A stretch of DNA of 64,000 nt from Phenylobacterium sp. (GCA_004799545.1 SSMU01000030.1:334216-398215); one strand, 5' to 3'; shown: positions 15,485 to 24,433, counted from the stretch's first letter. Made by a program: numbers and translations. Notes: generated by a model not told the origin, from the letters alone.

Positions 15485-18462
15485 TCCTCGCCCTCCTCGC
15501 CGCTGGTGGACCATTCGAAGACCCGGGCCAGGTGGTCGTAGTCGGAGACCCGGGCCTTCACGAACTGCGGGGCGATGCGGGAGCGGTAGGGCTGGCGGGG
15601 ATCGTCGTAGGACGTCACCAGCTCCTCGAGGCCTTCCAGCGCGCGGGCGGCGGCCTCGGCGCTCTCCTCCCCGGCCGCGGCGCGGGTCTCGACCTTGCCG
15701 GCGGGCTTGCGGCCGGTGATCTCCAGATAGGTCAGGTCGCCCGGCGCGAGCCGTCCCAGCTCCGGGAAACCGCCGGCGGCGAGGATGGCGGCGGTGAGGG
15801 TCAGCTGCGGCGAGAAGCCGGTGGAGACCTCCTTCTTCGAGGGCGCCTTGCCGGTCTTGTAGTCGAGGATGTGGCCGAAGCCGTCGGAGGTGGCCTCGAT
15901 GCGGTCGGCGCGCGCGGTGACCTTGAAGGCGCCGGCGGGGGCCTGGAAGACGTGCTCGCCCTTCAGCTCGACGTGGACCTGGCGGCCATCGGCGCGGCGC
16001 TCGCGCTCCAGGGCCGCGACCCATTGGGCGGCCTCGCGGGCCAGGGCCTGCTCGCGGGCCAGGGCCTCGTGCGGCAGGCCGGCCTCTTCCAGGGCCTCGA
16101 CGTAGAGCCGTTCGAAGGTCGCCGCCGCGTCGTCCGAGATCTCGGCGGGATAGGCCTCGGCCAGGCGCTCGAAGGCCCGGTGGATGGCGGTGCCGCGGGC
16201 CCGGGCGTCGGCGGTCTCGTCGGGCCGGTCGAGGGGATAGAGCCGGAGGATGTCGCGGGCCCAGACGGCGTAGGGATCGCGGGTCAGGGTCTCGATGCGG
16301 GTGACGGCCAGGTCGCGCGGCCGGTGGGCGACCGGCGGGACCGGGGCCGGGCGGCCGGCGGGCTGATAGGCGCCCGGGGCGTCGAGGCCGCGGGCCCAGG
16401 CGAGCAGCTCCTCGCGGTCGGCGATCGCCACCTGGGCGCCGGCGGCCAGCGTCTCCAGGCGCCAAAGCCAGCGGGATTTCACCGAGGGCGCGCCCTCGCG
16501 GCGCTCGGTGTGCAGCAGGATCACCTCGTCTGCGCAGGCGGCCTGGGCGAAGTCGTGGGCGGAGAGGCCGATACGGCGCTCGGGCGAGGGCAGGCCGAGC
16601 GCCCGGCGCATGGGCCGCGACAGGAAGGGGTCGAGGGGGGCGGCGCGCGGCCAGACGCCCTCCTCCAGCCCGGCCACCACCAGCCGGTCGGCGCGCACCA
16701 GCCGGGCCTCGATGGCCCCCAGGATGCGCAGGCGCGGATGGGTGGCGCCCCCGGCCCGCACGGTCTCGCCCTCCATCAGGCGGGAGAGCAGGTCGGCGAA
16801 GCCGCGCGGGGTGGCGGCGGGCAGGCCCGTATCGGCGATCAGGGCGGCCAGCAGCCGGGCCATGGCCTCGCCCCCGTGGCCGGCCCAGAGGTCGCCGGTC
16901 TGGCCGGCGTCATCGGCGGCGACGGCCTCCATGGCGGTGGCGAGGCGGCGGGCGGCGGCGGCCGGGGCGTCGTGGTCGTCGGGCCAGGCGAGACCATCCA
17001 CGATGGCTTGCAGCCGCGCGGCCAAGGCGCGGGCGTCGGCGTCCTTGAGGCGGCGGGTCAGCTCGGCCCAGGTGCGCGCCCGTGGTCCGCGCAAGCCCTG
17101 GCGTTCGAGGCGGGCGGCGGCGGTGTCGGTCCCCAGCCGGGCGTAGGGGTGCTTTACCAGGCCCAGCAGGATCACCGGGTCGAGCGGATCGCGGGCGGCG
17201 CGGGCCAGCAGGCTCGCCAGCACCCCGGCGCGGCAGCCGGCCAGGGCCTCGCCGGCCGAGGAGTCGGCCACGACGCCCCAGCGCGCCAGCTTGGCGGCGA
17301 CGCGGCGGGCCAGCGCCTGGTCGGGCGTCACCAGGGCGGCCGTGCGCTCCGGGGTCTCCAGGGCTTCGCGCAGCAAGAGGGCCGCGGCGGTGGCGGCCTC
17401 CTCCTCGGTACGCGCGCTGACCAGGGACAGGCCTTCGAGGCCTTCGGCGATCGGATCGACGCCCTCAGCCTTGCCCTCCGCGCGCAGGGCGCCGATCACC
17501 GAGAGCCAGTCGGCGGTTTCTTCCGCCGGGCGCAGGGCCTCGTTGACGATCCGGCGGCGCCAGCGGCCGCGGCTCTCGAAGGGCGAGGCGGGCCAGTTGG
17601 CCACCTCCGCCTTGGCGACGCCGGCCTGGTCGAGGAGGCGCTTGAGCGCGCCCTGCGGATGCTGCACGTCGACCTTGGCCCAGGCCTTGTCGGCGAGGCC
17701 CTCGTCGAGGCCGGGCAGCACCACGCAGCCCTGCGGGGCGTGAGCGATGGCGATCAGCAGGTCGCGCGTGGCCGGCGCGGTGCCCGTGGAGCCGGCGGCC
17801 ACCAGCACCCCCTGCGGCGGGGTTGCGGTCCAGGTCTCGGCGAGGCGGCGGAGCAGCTTCACCCGCCGTTCGCTGACGTCGGCGAGGCCGAGCTCGGCCA
17901 GCCGCGCCGGCCAGGCGACGATGGCGGCCTCCAGGAAGTCGCGGCTGACCTGCCAGTGCTCGGCGAGGTCGCTGGCCACCAGGGCGTCCAGCTTGCCGGC
18001 GAGGTCGACCTCCTCGATCTGGGCGCTATCGAAGAAGCCGCCGAGCGCGTCGGCGAGCTCCAGGGCGGTGGCCGCGGTGGGCTCGCCGCCCGGCAGCAGG
18101 TGGGCTTGGCTGGCCACCAGCCGGGTGAGTTCGAACCTGCGGACCAGGGGCTCGATCGCCGCCGGCAGGTCGAGGGCCAGGTCGCCGGGCTCGAAGGGCG
18201 GCTCACCCTCGTCGAGGTCGCCCAGCGGGCGCATCTGCGGCGGCAGCACGGCGCGGCCGCCGGCCACGCTCAGGAAGGCGTCGGCGAGGGCGCGGGCGCC
18301 CCTGCGGGTGGGGGTGAGGATGGTCGCCTGCGACAGGGCCTCGGGGCCCAGCGCCGCCAGCGCCTTGTGCAGGCCGCGGGCCAGATCCTCGACGAAAGGC
18401 CGATGCGCCGGAATGTTGAACCAGCGAGGGGCGGGCCGGTCGAGGAACCGGGGGAAGCTCAC
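15481..18462 (-). CDS. addB: Double-strand break repair protein AddB
   Basis: The partner of AddA, 993 residues, beginning MSFPRFLDRPAPRWFNIPAH as in alphaproteobacterial AddB. No intact Walker A motif is visible, which is usual for this AddB clade. The C-terminal PD-(D/E)XK nuclease domain is clear: VTARADRIEATSDGFGHILDYKTGKAPSK gives the D and DYK residues (positions quoted as pattern only). The start overlaps the stop of the downstream-numbered murU gene by 4 bp, and its stop overlaps the addA start. Confidence 0.95.
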   Translation of the reverse strand: MSFPRFLDRPAPRWFNIPAHRPFVEDLARGLHKALAALGPEALSQATILTPTRRGARALADAFLSVAGGRAVLPPQMRPLGDLDEGEPPFEPGDLALDLPAAIEPLVRRFELTRLVASQAHLLPGGEPTAATALELADALGGFFDSAQIEEVDLAGKLDALVASDLAEHWQVSRDFLEAAIVAWPARLAELGLADVSERRVKLLRRLAETWTATPPQGVLVAAGSTGTAPATRDLLIAIAHAPQGCVVLPGLDEGLADKAWAKVDVQHPQGALKRLLDQAGVAKAEVANWPASPFESRGRWRRRIVNEALRPAEETADWLSVIGALRAEGKAEGVDPIAEGLEGLSLVSARTEEEAATAAALLLREALETPERTAALVTPDQALARRVAAKLARWGVVADSSAGEALAGCRAGVLASLLARAARDPLDPVILLGLVKHPYARLGTDTAAARLERQGLRGPRARTWAELTRRLKDADARALAARLQAIVDGLAWPDDHDAPAAAARRLATAMEAVAADDAGQTGDLWAGHGGEAMARLLAALIADTGLPAATPRGFADLLSRLMEGETVRAGGATHPRLRILGAIEARLVRADRLVVAGLEEGVWPRAAPLDPFLSRPMRRALGLPSPERRIGLSAHDFAQAACADEVILLHTERREGAPSVKSRWLWRLETLAAGAQVAIADREELLAWARGLDAPGAYQPAGRPAPVPPVAHRPRDLAVTRIETLTRDPYAVWARDILRLYPLDRPDETADARARGTAIHRAFERLAEAYPAEISDDAAATFERLYVEALEEAGLPHEALAREQALAREAAQWVAALERERRADGRQVHVELKGEHVFQAPAGAFKVTARADRIEATSDGFGHILDYKTGKAPSKKEVSTGFSPQLTLTAAILAAGGFPELGRLAPGDLTYLEITGRKPAGKVETRAAAGEESAEAAARALEGLEELVTSYDDPRQPYRSRIAPQFVKARVSDYDHLARVFEWSTSGEEGEE

Positions 18463-19187
18463 GTCAGCTCCTTGAGCCTCGCCTCGGCCTCGTCGCGGGC
18501 GGCGGGGTCGCCGACGTGCATCCAGAAGGCGTCCATCGAGACGCCGTGCAGCCGGCCCTCGGCCTGCAGCCGGCGCCAGACCGGCTGGATCCGGAACGCC
18601 CCGGTGGCGGGTTCACCGTCGAGGATCTGCGGCTTCATGATCCCGAAGCCGACGTTGGCGTAGGGCGTCACGTGGTTGAGGCTGGTGGAATGGGTCAGCC
18701 GGCCGGCCTCGTCCATGAAGAAGCCCAGCGGCCCCTCGAAGCCGATGCCGTGGCCGCGCCGCACCAGCAGCAGCAGCAGGTCCATGGCCGCCGGATCCCA
18801 GACGCGCTTCAGGCTCTCCAGCGGCGGCGCGCCCTCGTCCAGCCACAGGGAATCGATGTTGGCGATGAAGAACGGCGCCTCGCCCAACAGCGGCCGGGCG
18901 TGCTGCAGGCCGCCGCCGGAATCCAGCAGGGCGGCGCGCTCGTCGGAGATCAGCACCTCCAGGTCGCGTCGCGTCGCGAGGTGGGCCTCCATCTGGTCGG
19001 CGAAGTGATGCACGTTGATGACGGCCCGCTCGACGCCGGCGTCGCGCAACCGGTCGAGGACGTGGTCGATCAGGGTCTTGCCGGCCACCTCGACGAGCGC
19101 CTTGGGCCGGTGATCGGTGAGCGGCCGCATGCGGGTGCCGAGGCCGGCGGCCAGCACCATGGCGGTCGTTGGGCCCGGCCCGCTCAC
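18459..19187 (-). CDS. murU: N-acetylmuramate-1-phosphate uridylyltransferase-like protein
   Basis: A 242-residue sugar-nucleotidyltransferase. The N-terminal signature AMVLAAGLGTRMRPLT and PKALVEVAGKTLIDHVLD is typical of NTP transferases; DSGGGLQHA and FFIANIDSLW (metal-binding Asp) follow. Directly paired with an AmgK-like kinase, it fits MurU, which makes UDP-MurNAc from MurNAc-1-phosphate in peptidoglycan recycling. Read from GTG at 19187, it overlaps the kinase stop (GTGA). The exact sugar is inferred from the pairing and not from a motif. Confidence 0.85.
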   Translation of the reverse strand: MSGPGPTTAMVLAAGLGTRMRPLTDHRPKALVEVAGKTLIDHVLDRLRDAGVERAVINVHHFADQMEAHLATRRDLEVLISDERAALLDSGGGLQHARPLLGEAPFFIANIDSLWLDEGAPPLESLKRVWDPAAMDLLLLLVRRGHGIGFEGPLGFFMDEAGRLTHSTSLNHVTPYANVGFGIMKPQILDGEPATGAFRIQPVWRRLQAEGRLHGVSMDAFWMHVGDPAARDEAEARLKELT

Positions 19188-20275
19188 GCCCGAGCCTCGG
19201 CCGGCACATGGCGGTCGAACCACGCCCTCAGCCCGCCCAGGGCCGGGTCCGCGAGGTTGCGTTCGAGGTAGCGCCAGGTGCGGGGCATGAAGGCCTTGTA
19301 CTGGGTCCGGCCGAGCAGCGCCTGGCGCGCAAAGACGCGGCCCAGGATGCGCGCGGCGTTGGAGGCGGCGAGCGCGCGATAGTCGGCCAGGAAGGCCGCG
19401 GCGTCGACCTGCGGCCTCGCTTCGAGGTAGCGGCCCAGCATGGCGGCCTCCAGCTCGGCGGAGACGTCGCGGCGGGCGTCCTGCAGGAGGTGGGTGAGGT
19501 CCCAGGCGGGGTGGCCGCGCACCGCGTCCTGGAAGTCCAGCAGGCCGACGCGGGCGGGACCTTGGCGGTCGGGCAGCCAGAGCAGGTTCTGGGCGTGGTA
19601 GTCGCGATGGGTGAACACCGAGGCGCCGGCCTCGCCACGCGCCCAGACGGGCGCCCACAGCGCATTCCAGTCGGCCACTGCGGCAGGGCTGAATTCCGGC
19701 AGGCCGGCGAACTTCGGCCACCAGGCCAGGAAGGTGTCGGTCCCGACCTTCAGCGCCAGGGTGTCGTAGCTGAGCAGGGGCCACTTGGCCTGGTCCACGG
19801 CCAGGACCTCCGGCGGCGCGTGGGCGTGCAGCGCCACCTGCACGTCGACGGCGGCCTCGTAAAGCGGCTGCTCCGGCTGGCCCTCGGAGATCAGGGTGGC
19901 GAACAGGCCATCGCCCAGGTCCTCCAGCACCGCCAGGCCATGCTCGATGTCGTAGGCCGGGATCTCGGGCGCCGAGAGGTGCTGGCTGCGCAGGTAGGCG
20001 GCCACGGCCACGAAGGCGGCGACCGAGCCGGCCGCCAGCCGGGCGGCGGCGTTGTAGCCGAGCGCTGAGCGCTCGGCCGGGGTGGCGTCGGGCGGGCAGA
20101 CCGCGCTCTCCACCGCCGGCGGCTGGTCCATGAAGATCAGGCTCTGGCCGGACGGCAGGCGCAGGCGCTCGTAGAGCCGTGTCGAGGCGTCGCCGCCCAT
20201 CGGCTCGCGGCGGGCCGTCCCGAAGCCATGGGCCTCCAGGAACGCCCGCTTCAGCGCCTCACGATCAGAACCCAA
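19184..20275 (-). CDS. amgK: Anomeric MurNAc/GlcNAc kinase-like phosphotransferase
   Basis: An aminoglycoside-phosphotransferase-fold kinase of about 363 residues. The catalytic loop FTHRDYHAQNLLW and metal-binding LLDFQDAVRG are clear, and the N-terminal RREPMGGDASTRLYERL is the glycine loop of the family. With murU directly downstream it matches AmgK, which phosphorylates MurNAc at C1. A TTG at 20275 is preferred because GGAAGGGA lies 7 nt ahead of it. An ATG at 20299 is possible but has no ribosome site and deepens the overlap with tsaE. Confidence 0.85.
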   Translation of the reverse strand: MGSDREALKRAFLEAHGFGTARREPMGGDASTRLYERLRLPSGQSLIFMDQPPAVESAVCPPDATPAERSALGYNAAARLAAGSVAAFVAVAAYLRSQHLSAPEIPAYDIEHGLAVLEDLGDGLFATLISEGQPEQPLYEAAVDVQVALHAHAPPEVLAVDQAKWPLLSYDTLALKVGTDTFLAWWPKFAGLPEFSPAAVADWNALWAPVWARGEAGASVFTHRDYHAQNLLWLPDRQGPARVGLLDFQDAVRGHPAWDLTHLLQDARRDVSAELEAAMLGRYLEARPQVDAAAFLADYRALAASNAARILGRVFARQALLGRTQYKAFMPRTWRYLERNLADPALGGLRAWFDRHVPAEARA

Positions 20276-20702
20276 TCTCGCGTCCCTTCCAGGCGCCATG
20301 GGGGGCCAGCCGCACCGACCGCCCCGCGTCCAAGAGGCCGATCTCTACATCGAGTCGATCTGCCGGCAGGCGGCCGCCGAGCCGCTCCGGCCACTCGATC
20401 ACCGCCGCGCCCTCGTCCAGCGCCTCGTCCAGACCGATCTCATAGGCTTCGTCGGGGTTCGAGAGCCGATAGAGGTCGAAGTGGGCGACCTTCAGTCGCG
20501 GCCCTTCGTAGAACTGCACCAGGGTGAAGGTGGGCGAGGGCACGTCCTCGTCGGCCATGGTGAGCGCGCGGACCAGGGCGCGGGCCAGGGTCGACTTGCC
20601 GGCCCCCAGCGGCCCCGAGAGGCAGACCGCCTCGCCGGCCTGCAACCGCCCCGCGATCGCCGCTCCCAGTCCCGCCGTCGCCGCCTCATCGGGCAGCGTC
20701 AT
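20265..20702 (-). CDS. tsaE: tRNA t6A biosynthesis ATPase TsaE
   Basis: A small P-loop ATPase that supports TsaB/TsaD in making N6-threonylcarbamoyladenosine at tRNA position 37. The 145-residue protein has Walker A SGPLGAGKSTLARALVRAL (residues about 29-47), the family block VPSPTFTLVQFYEG, and HFDLYRLSNPDEAYEIGLDE with ViEWPERL. The length is normal. The ATG at 20702 overlaps the acyltransferase stop by 4 bp, and the gene overlaps amgK. All the genes from here to addA read as one overlapping operon. Confidence 0.95.
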   Translation of the reverse strand: MTLPDEAATAGLGAAIAGRLQAGEAVCLSGPLGAGKSTLARALVRALTMADEDVPSPTFTLVQFYEGPRLKVAHFDLYRLSNPDEAYEIGLDEALDEGAAVIEWPERLGGRLPADRLDVEIGLLDAGRSVRLAPHGAWKGREIGF

Positions 20703-21568
20703 GCGAAGGGCTGCGCGGGGTCGCGCGGCAGGGTGCGTTCCACATAGACCTTCAGCCGCTCGGCCACCTCGGCGGCCTCGCCGGCCAGGGCCTCGGGCGG
20801 GATGATAGGCCCGGCGGCCAGGGAGAAGGCCCGGCCTTCCTTGTTCAAGAGCTCGTGGAACAGGGTGACGTCGCGCAGCTCCGGCGAGAAGCGGTCGAAG
20901 AAGTGGAACAGGCCCGACCAGGGCCCGGCCACATGGATCGGCGCCACCGGCGCCTCGTGCCGGCGGGCGAGCGAGACGGCGCTGGGCGCCCAGGCGAGAT
21001 CGGTGAGCACGCCGTTCCGGCGCCGGGCCAGCCGGCCGGCCGGGAAGATCACCAGGCAGCGCTCGGCCTCCAAGGCCTGCTTGGTGAGCAGCAGGGTGGC
21101 CCGCGTCCGCTCGCGGGTGCGCTTGGCCTCCACCCATTCCACCGGGATCAGCACCTCGGCGAGGCGCGGCGCGATGCGGTGGGCGTCGGAGTTGGCGTAG
21201 AAGCAGAGGTCGGGGCGGATGGCCTTCAGGGCGTCATAGACCGCCACCCCGTCGGCGATGCCGGTGGGATGGTTGCAGACCACCACCAGGCGGCCTTTGC
21301 GCGGAATCTGCTCGAAGCCGGTGGCGGAGACCTTGAGCGCCAGCAGCTTCGAGACATGCTCCAGGGCGATGCGGCCGGGCAGGGGCGCGATAGCGGCGGC
21401 CAGCCGGCGCGCCTTGTCGTAGTCCAGGATCCGGTAGAGCAGCGGCCGGATCAGCGGCCACAGCGGCGTGCCCGACAGCTTCGGCGCGCGCTCGAGGATC
21501 AGGGTGTCGACGATGTGATCGTACCGCCGGACGCGGCCCAGGACATCGGCGGAAGAAGCAACCGTCAT
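20699..21568 (-). CDS. PlsC-type lysophospholipid acyltransferase family protein
   Basis: A 289-residue protein with the acyltransferase HxxxxxD block read as VVVCNHPTGIADGVAVYDAL and, further on, CLVIFPAGRLARRRNG, the FPxG-type substrate motif. The N-terminal 80 residues contain a membrane-associating segment PLIRPLLYRILDY. The fold suggests acylation of lysophosphatidate or a related lipid; the substrate cannot be set from sequence. The ATG at 21568 is preferred to a TTG at 21604, although neither has a strong ribosome site. It is the first gene of the overlapping acyltransferase-tsaE-amgK-murU-addB-addA series. Confidence 0.8.
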   Translation of the reverse strand: MTVASSADVLGRVRRYDHIVDTLILERAPKLSGTPLWPLIRPLLYRILDYDKARRLAAAIAPLPGRIALEHVSKLLALKVSATGFEQIPRKGRLVVVCNHPTGIADGVAVYDALKAIRPDLCFYANSDAHRIAPRLAEVLIPVEWVEAKRTRERTRATLLLTKQALEAERCLVIFPAGRLARRRNGVLTDLAWAPSAVSLARRHEAPVAPIHVAGPWSGLFHFFDRFSPELRDVTLFHELLNKEGRAFSLAAGPIIPPEALAGEAAEVAERLKVYVERTLPRDPAQPFA

Positions 21569-21625
21569 ATTCGCAGGATGCCCCCGCGCCGGACTCTTGG
21601 GCAAGTCGGCGTTGCGTGCGGCGGC

Positions 21626-22234
21626 CTAGGCGCGGATCGCGGCGAGCACGCGCTCGGTCACCTCGGGAATGGCGGCCGGATCGAACATTTCAGTGGTCTC
21701 CCCATTCTTCTCGAACAGCAGATGGGGCTCGTTTCCCGAGTTGTCCCAGACTTGGGCGAAGGCGGCCTTGGGAAACACCTTCTCCAGGTTGGCGAAAGAG
21801 CGGAGGCGTCGCGCCAGGATCTTGTCTGTGTCGACGTCGTGGCCGCCCTCTGCGACGCGTTTGCGCACACGCTCGATGTGGAGCTGCGGCGATCCGAGGG
21901 CGATGTAGATGAGGTGCAGATCGAAACCCCGTTCGAGGGCGCGGTCGATGAACGGGAAGTACTTCTCCGACGACAGGACGGTCTCGAAGCCGACCGGGCG
22001 GTACATCGCCACCGAGGCCTCCAGCCAGGTCATGATCCGGTCGAGCGCCACGCCATTGGCCGGCAACCAGTCGAGGCCCTCACGCTCAGCGATGTCCGAG
22101 GTCAGCAGGTCGGGGTTGATGATCCAGAAGGAATCCTCACCCTCGAGGAATTCGGCATGCTTGTAGAAGGTGCTCTTCCCCGAGCCGTTCGGGCCGGCGA
22201 ACATCCACAGGTGCGGCTTGCGGCCGGCGGCCAA
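21626..22234 (-). CDS. Zeta-toxin-like P-loop kinase
   Basis: A 202-residue nucleotide kinase with Walker A FAGPNGSGKSTFYKHAEF at residues about 12-29. The layout then follows the zeta-toxin/UNAG-kinase family: INPDLLTSDIAE, a long helix with FETVLSSEKYFPFIDRA, and ERVRKRVAEGGHDVDTDKILARRLRSFANL, the arginine-rich substrate region. Plasmid zeta toxins phosphorylate UDP-GlcNAc and block wall synthesis; chromosomal relatives are not all toxic. The start is TTG at 22234, 3 bp after a small basic ORF, so the two are probably cotranscribed. Confidence 0.8.
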   Translation of the reverse strand: MAAGRKPHLWMFAGPNGSGKSTFYKHAEFLEGEDSFWIINPDLLTSDIAEREGLDWLPANGVALDRIMTWLEASVAMYRPVGFETVLSSEKYFPFIDRALERGFDLHLIYIALGSPQLHIERVRKRVAEGGHDVDTDKILARRLRSFANLEKVFPKAAFAQVWDNSGNEPHLLFEKNGETTEMFDPAAIPEVTERVLAAIRA

Positions 22235-22237
22235 GCC

Positions 22238-22429
22238 CTACTTCTTCCGGGTCACCGAGCGGACGTTGCTCGTGAAAACGTAGCGCAGGTCGCCGCTGAG
22301 GTTCGCGCTGGCGGAATTGACGCTTTTCACGGTGACGACCTTGCCGTCCTTCGCCGCGCGAGAGGTCTTCACGCTCCGCGGCTTCTTCGAAGCCGGCCTT
22401 GGTTCATTGGACCTGTCGATCAGCGCCAT
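22238..22429 (-). CDS. Small basic hypothetical protein upstream of zeta-like kinase
   Basis: A 63-residue ORF starting with ATG at 22429. It is strongly basic (14 Lys/Arg, for example SKKPRSVKTSRAAKDGK) and ends VRSVTRKK. It has no cysteines, signal peptide or membrane segment. It stops 3 bp before the zeta-like kinase start. Position and size would suit an antitoxin or accessory partner, but it shows no resemblance to epsilon or to ribbon-helix-helix antitoxins. The reading frame could still be spurious. Confidence 0.55.
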   Translation of the reverse strand: MALIDRSNEPRPASKKPRSVKTSRAAKDGKVVTVKSVNSASANLSGDLRYVFTSNVRSVTRKK

Positions 22430-22527
22430 GCGCTCAAGATGGTCTGCGTTCGCCGCAGGCGCAAGGTGACATGAGGACCGCGCGCTGTGGCTAGCGAGAG
22501 CCGTTCCGAAGTCTTAAAAGGCCGGCC

Positions 22528-24024
22528 ATGCGTGACATCACCCACTTCATCGACGGCGCCTCTGTCGCCGGGACCAGCGGTCGGTATTCCGACGTGTTCA
22601 ACCCCAACACCGGCGAGGTGCAGGCCCGCGTGGCCCTGGCCAGCGAGGCGGAGGTCGGCCAGGCGGTGGCCTCGGCGGTCCGCGCCCAGCAGACCTGGGC
22701 CCTGGTCAATCCGCAGCGGCGCGCCCGCGTCATGTTCGAGTTCAAGCGGCTGGTCGAAGCCAATATGGACCAGCTGGCCGAGATGCTCTCCTCCGAGCAC
22801 GGCAAGGTCATCGCCGACAGCCGCGGCGACGTGCAGCGCGGCCTGGAGGTGATCGAGTTCGCCTGCGGCATCCCGCATGCCCTGAAGGGCGAATACACCG
22901 AAGGCGCCGGCCCCGGGATCGACGTCTATTCCATGCGCCAGCCGCTGGGCGTGGCGGCCGGCATCACCCCGTTCAACTTCCCGGCGATGATCCCGATGTG
23001 GATGTTCGGCGTGGCCATCGCGGTGGGCAACAGCTTCATCCTGAAGCCCTCGGAGAAGGACCCCTCGGTCCCGATCCGCCTGGCCGAGCTGATGATGGAG
23101 GCCGGCGCGCCGAAGGGCGTGCTGAACGTGATCCACGGCGACAAGGCCGCGGTCGACGCCATCCTCGACCATCCGGACATCAAGGCGGTGAGCTTCGTGG
23201 GCTCATCGGACATCGCGAGCTACGTCTATTCCCGCGGCACCGCGCACGGCAAGCGCGTGCAGGCCATGGGCGGAGCGAAGAACCACGGGATCATCCTGCC
23301 CGACGCCGACCTGGAGCAGGCCACCAAGGACATCATCGGCGCGGCCTACGGCTCGGCCGGGGAGCGCTGCATGGCCCTGCCGGTGGTGGTGCCGGTCGGC
23401 AAGAGGACCGCCGACGAGGTGCGCGAGCGGGTGCTGGCCGAGATCGAGACCCTGAAGGTGGGCGTCTCCACCGACGCGGCGGCGCAATACGGCCCGGTGG
23501 TCAGCGCCGCGCACAAGCAGAAGGTCAGCGACTACATCCAGATGGGCGTCGACGAGGGCGCCGAGCTGGTGGTCGACGGGCGTGGCTTCAAGCTGCAGGG
23601 CTATGAGAACGGCTTCTTCATCGGCCCGACCCTGTTCGACAACGTCAAGCCGTCCATGAAGACCTACCAGGAGGAGATCTTCGGACCCGTCCTGCAGATC
23701 GTCCGCGCCGAGACGCTGGAGGAAGCCATCGCGCTCCCGTCAGAGCACCAGTACGGCAACGGCGTCGCCATCTTCACCCGCAACGGCCGCGCGGCGCGCG
23801 AGTTCGCCGCCCGGGTCAACGTCGGCATGGTCGGCATCAATGTGCCGATCCCGGTGCCGGTCGCCTACCACACCTTCGGCGGCTGGAAGCGCTCGGCCTT
23901 CGGTGACACCAACCAGCACGGCATGGAAGGCGTGAAGTTCTACACCAAGGTGAAGACCGTCACCGCGCGGTGGCCCGAAGGCGCCGTCGACGACAGCGCC
24001 TTCGTGATCCCGACCATGCAGTAG
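22528..24024 (+). CDS. mmsA: Methylmalonate-semialdehyde dehydrogenase (CoA-acylating)
   Basis: Oxidises methylmalonate semialdehyde to propionyl-CoA, and malonate semialdehyde to acetyl-CoA, in valine and inositol breakdown. The 498-residue ALDH shows ITHFIDGASVAGTSGR, the NAD-binding ITPFNFPAMIPMWM and SFVGSSDIASYVYSRG, and the catalytic cysteine in GSAGERCMALPVVV, the MMSDH form of the motif. The C-terminal FGGWKRSAFGDTNQHG and GVKFYTKVKTVTARWP are also typical. It is transcribed alone and ends at a family A repeat. Confidence 0.97.
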   Translation: MRDITHFIDGASVAGTSGRYSDVFNPNTGEVQARVALASEAEVGQAVASAVRAQQTWALVNPQRRARVMFEFKRLVEANMDQLAEMLSSEHGKVIADSRGDVQRGLEVIEFACGIPHALKGEYTEGAGPGIDVYSMRQPLGVAAGITPFNFPAMIPMWMFGVAIAVGNSFILKPSEKDPSVPIRLAELMMEAGAPKGVLNVIHGDKAAVDAILDHPDIKAVSFVGSSDIASYVYSRGTAHGKRVQAMGGAKNHGIILPDADLEQATKDIIGAAYGSAGERCMALPVVVPVGKRTADEVRERVLAEIETLKVGVSTDAAAQYGPVVSAAHKQKVSDYIQMGVDEGAELVVDGRGFKLQGYENGFFIGPTLFDNVKPSMKTYQEEIFGPVLQIVRAETLEEAIALPSEHQYGNGVAIFTRNGRAAREFAARVNVGMVGINVPIPVPVAYHTFGGWKRSAFGDTNQHGMEGVKFYTKVKTVTARWPEGAVDDSAFVIPTMQ

Positions 24025-24168
24025 TTCCCTCCCCTTGAGGGGAGGGTGGATCGAGCGAAGCGAGAGACGGGTGGGGAAGTGGCGTTCAAGCGCCGGCTTC
24101 GGAGCCCGGTCGTGACTTCCCTACCCTGGCCGCTGCGCGGCCTTTCCCTCCCCTCCAGGGGAGGGAAG
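24025..24168. repeat. Intergenic palindromic repeat family A, copy 2
   Basis: Begins at the mmsA stop with TTCCCTCCCCTTGAGGGGAG and ends with a CCTCCCC/GGGGAGG hairpin just before the stop of the convergent small gene at 24170. The interior has GATCGAGCGAAGCGAGAGAC, GTGGGGAAGTGGCG, CTTCCCTACCCTGG and CCGCTGCGCGG. It is in the same orientation as the copy at 55735 and inverted relative to that at 11394. Confidence 0.85.
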
Positions 24169-24169
24169 G

Positions 24170-24433
24170 CTAGCTCCGCCGGCTGACGATGTCCTTGTTG
24201 GCCTGGCGGGTCTTGGCGCCTTGGCCGGCTTCGGATTCGACCTTGAGCGCGCGGCGGTCGGTGACCTCGCCGTCGAGGTCGTCCTGCACGTCCTCGAAGG
24301 CTTCGAGCGCGGTCTCCTCGCGGCCGGGGTCGGCCTGGGCGTCCAGCTCCCGCTGTCCCACGCCCAGTCCCTGTTGCTCGGCCCGGTTGGCCTCCGGCGT
24401 GGAGGTCCGGAAGGTGCGGTCGTCTTCGGCCAT
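24170..24433 (-). CDS. Small hydrophilic hypothetical protein
   Basis: An 87-residue charged protein, MAEDDRTFRTSTPEANRAEQ at the start, with an acidic middle (EETALEAFEDVQDDLDGE) and a basic tail. It has no signal peptide, membrane span or cysteine and looks disordered. The ATG at 24433 has GAAGGAG at good spacing, which supports real translation. The function is not recognised. It is divergent from zapE (89 bp apart) and convergent with mmsA. Confidence 0.65.
   Translation of the reverse strand: MAEDDRTFRTSTPEANRAEQQGLGVGQRELDAQADPGREETALEAFEDVQDDLDGEVTDRRALKVESEAGQGAKTRQANKDIVSRRS

Noticed and set aside
12458..15541. Very long open frame on the plus strand opposite addA
   Set aside because: Stop codons are rare in GC-rich antisense frames. 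Its translation is low-complexity Gly/Arg/Ala/His/Gln sequence with no motifs, whereas the minus strand encodes a complete AddA.
15532..18663. Long open frame on the plus strand opposite addB and the end of murU
   Set aside because: Same antisense effect; no recognisable domain, and it crosses two genuine genes on the other strand.
24025..24168. CRISPR array
   Set aside because: The repeats here are dispersed single palindromic elements, not regularly spaced direct repeats, and no cas gene is present anywhere in the window.
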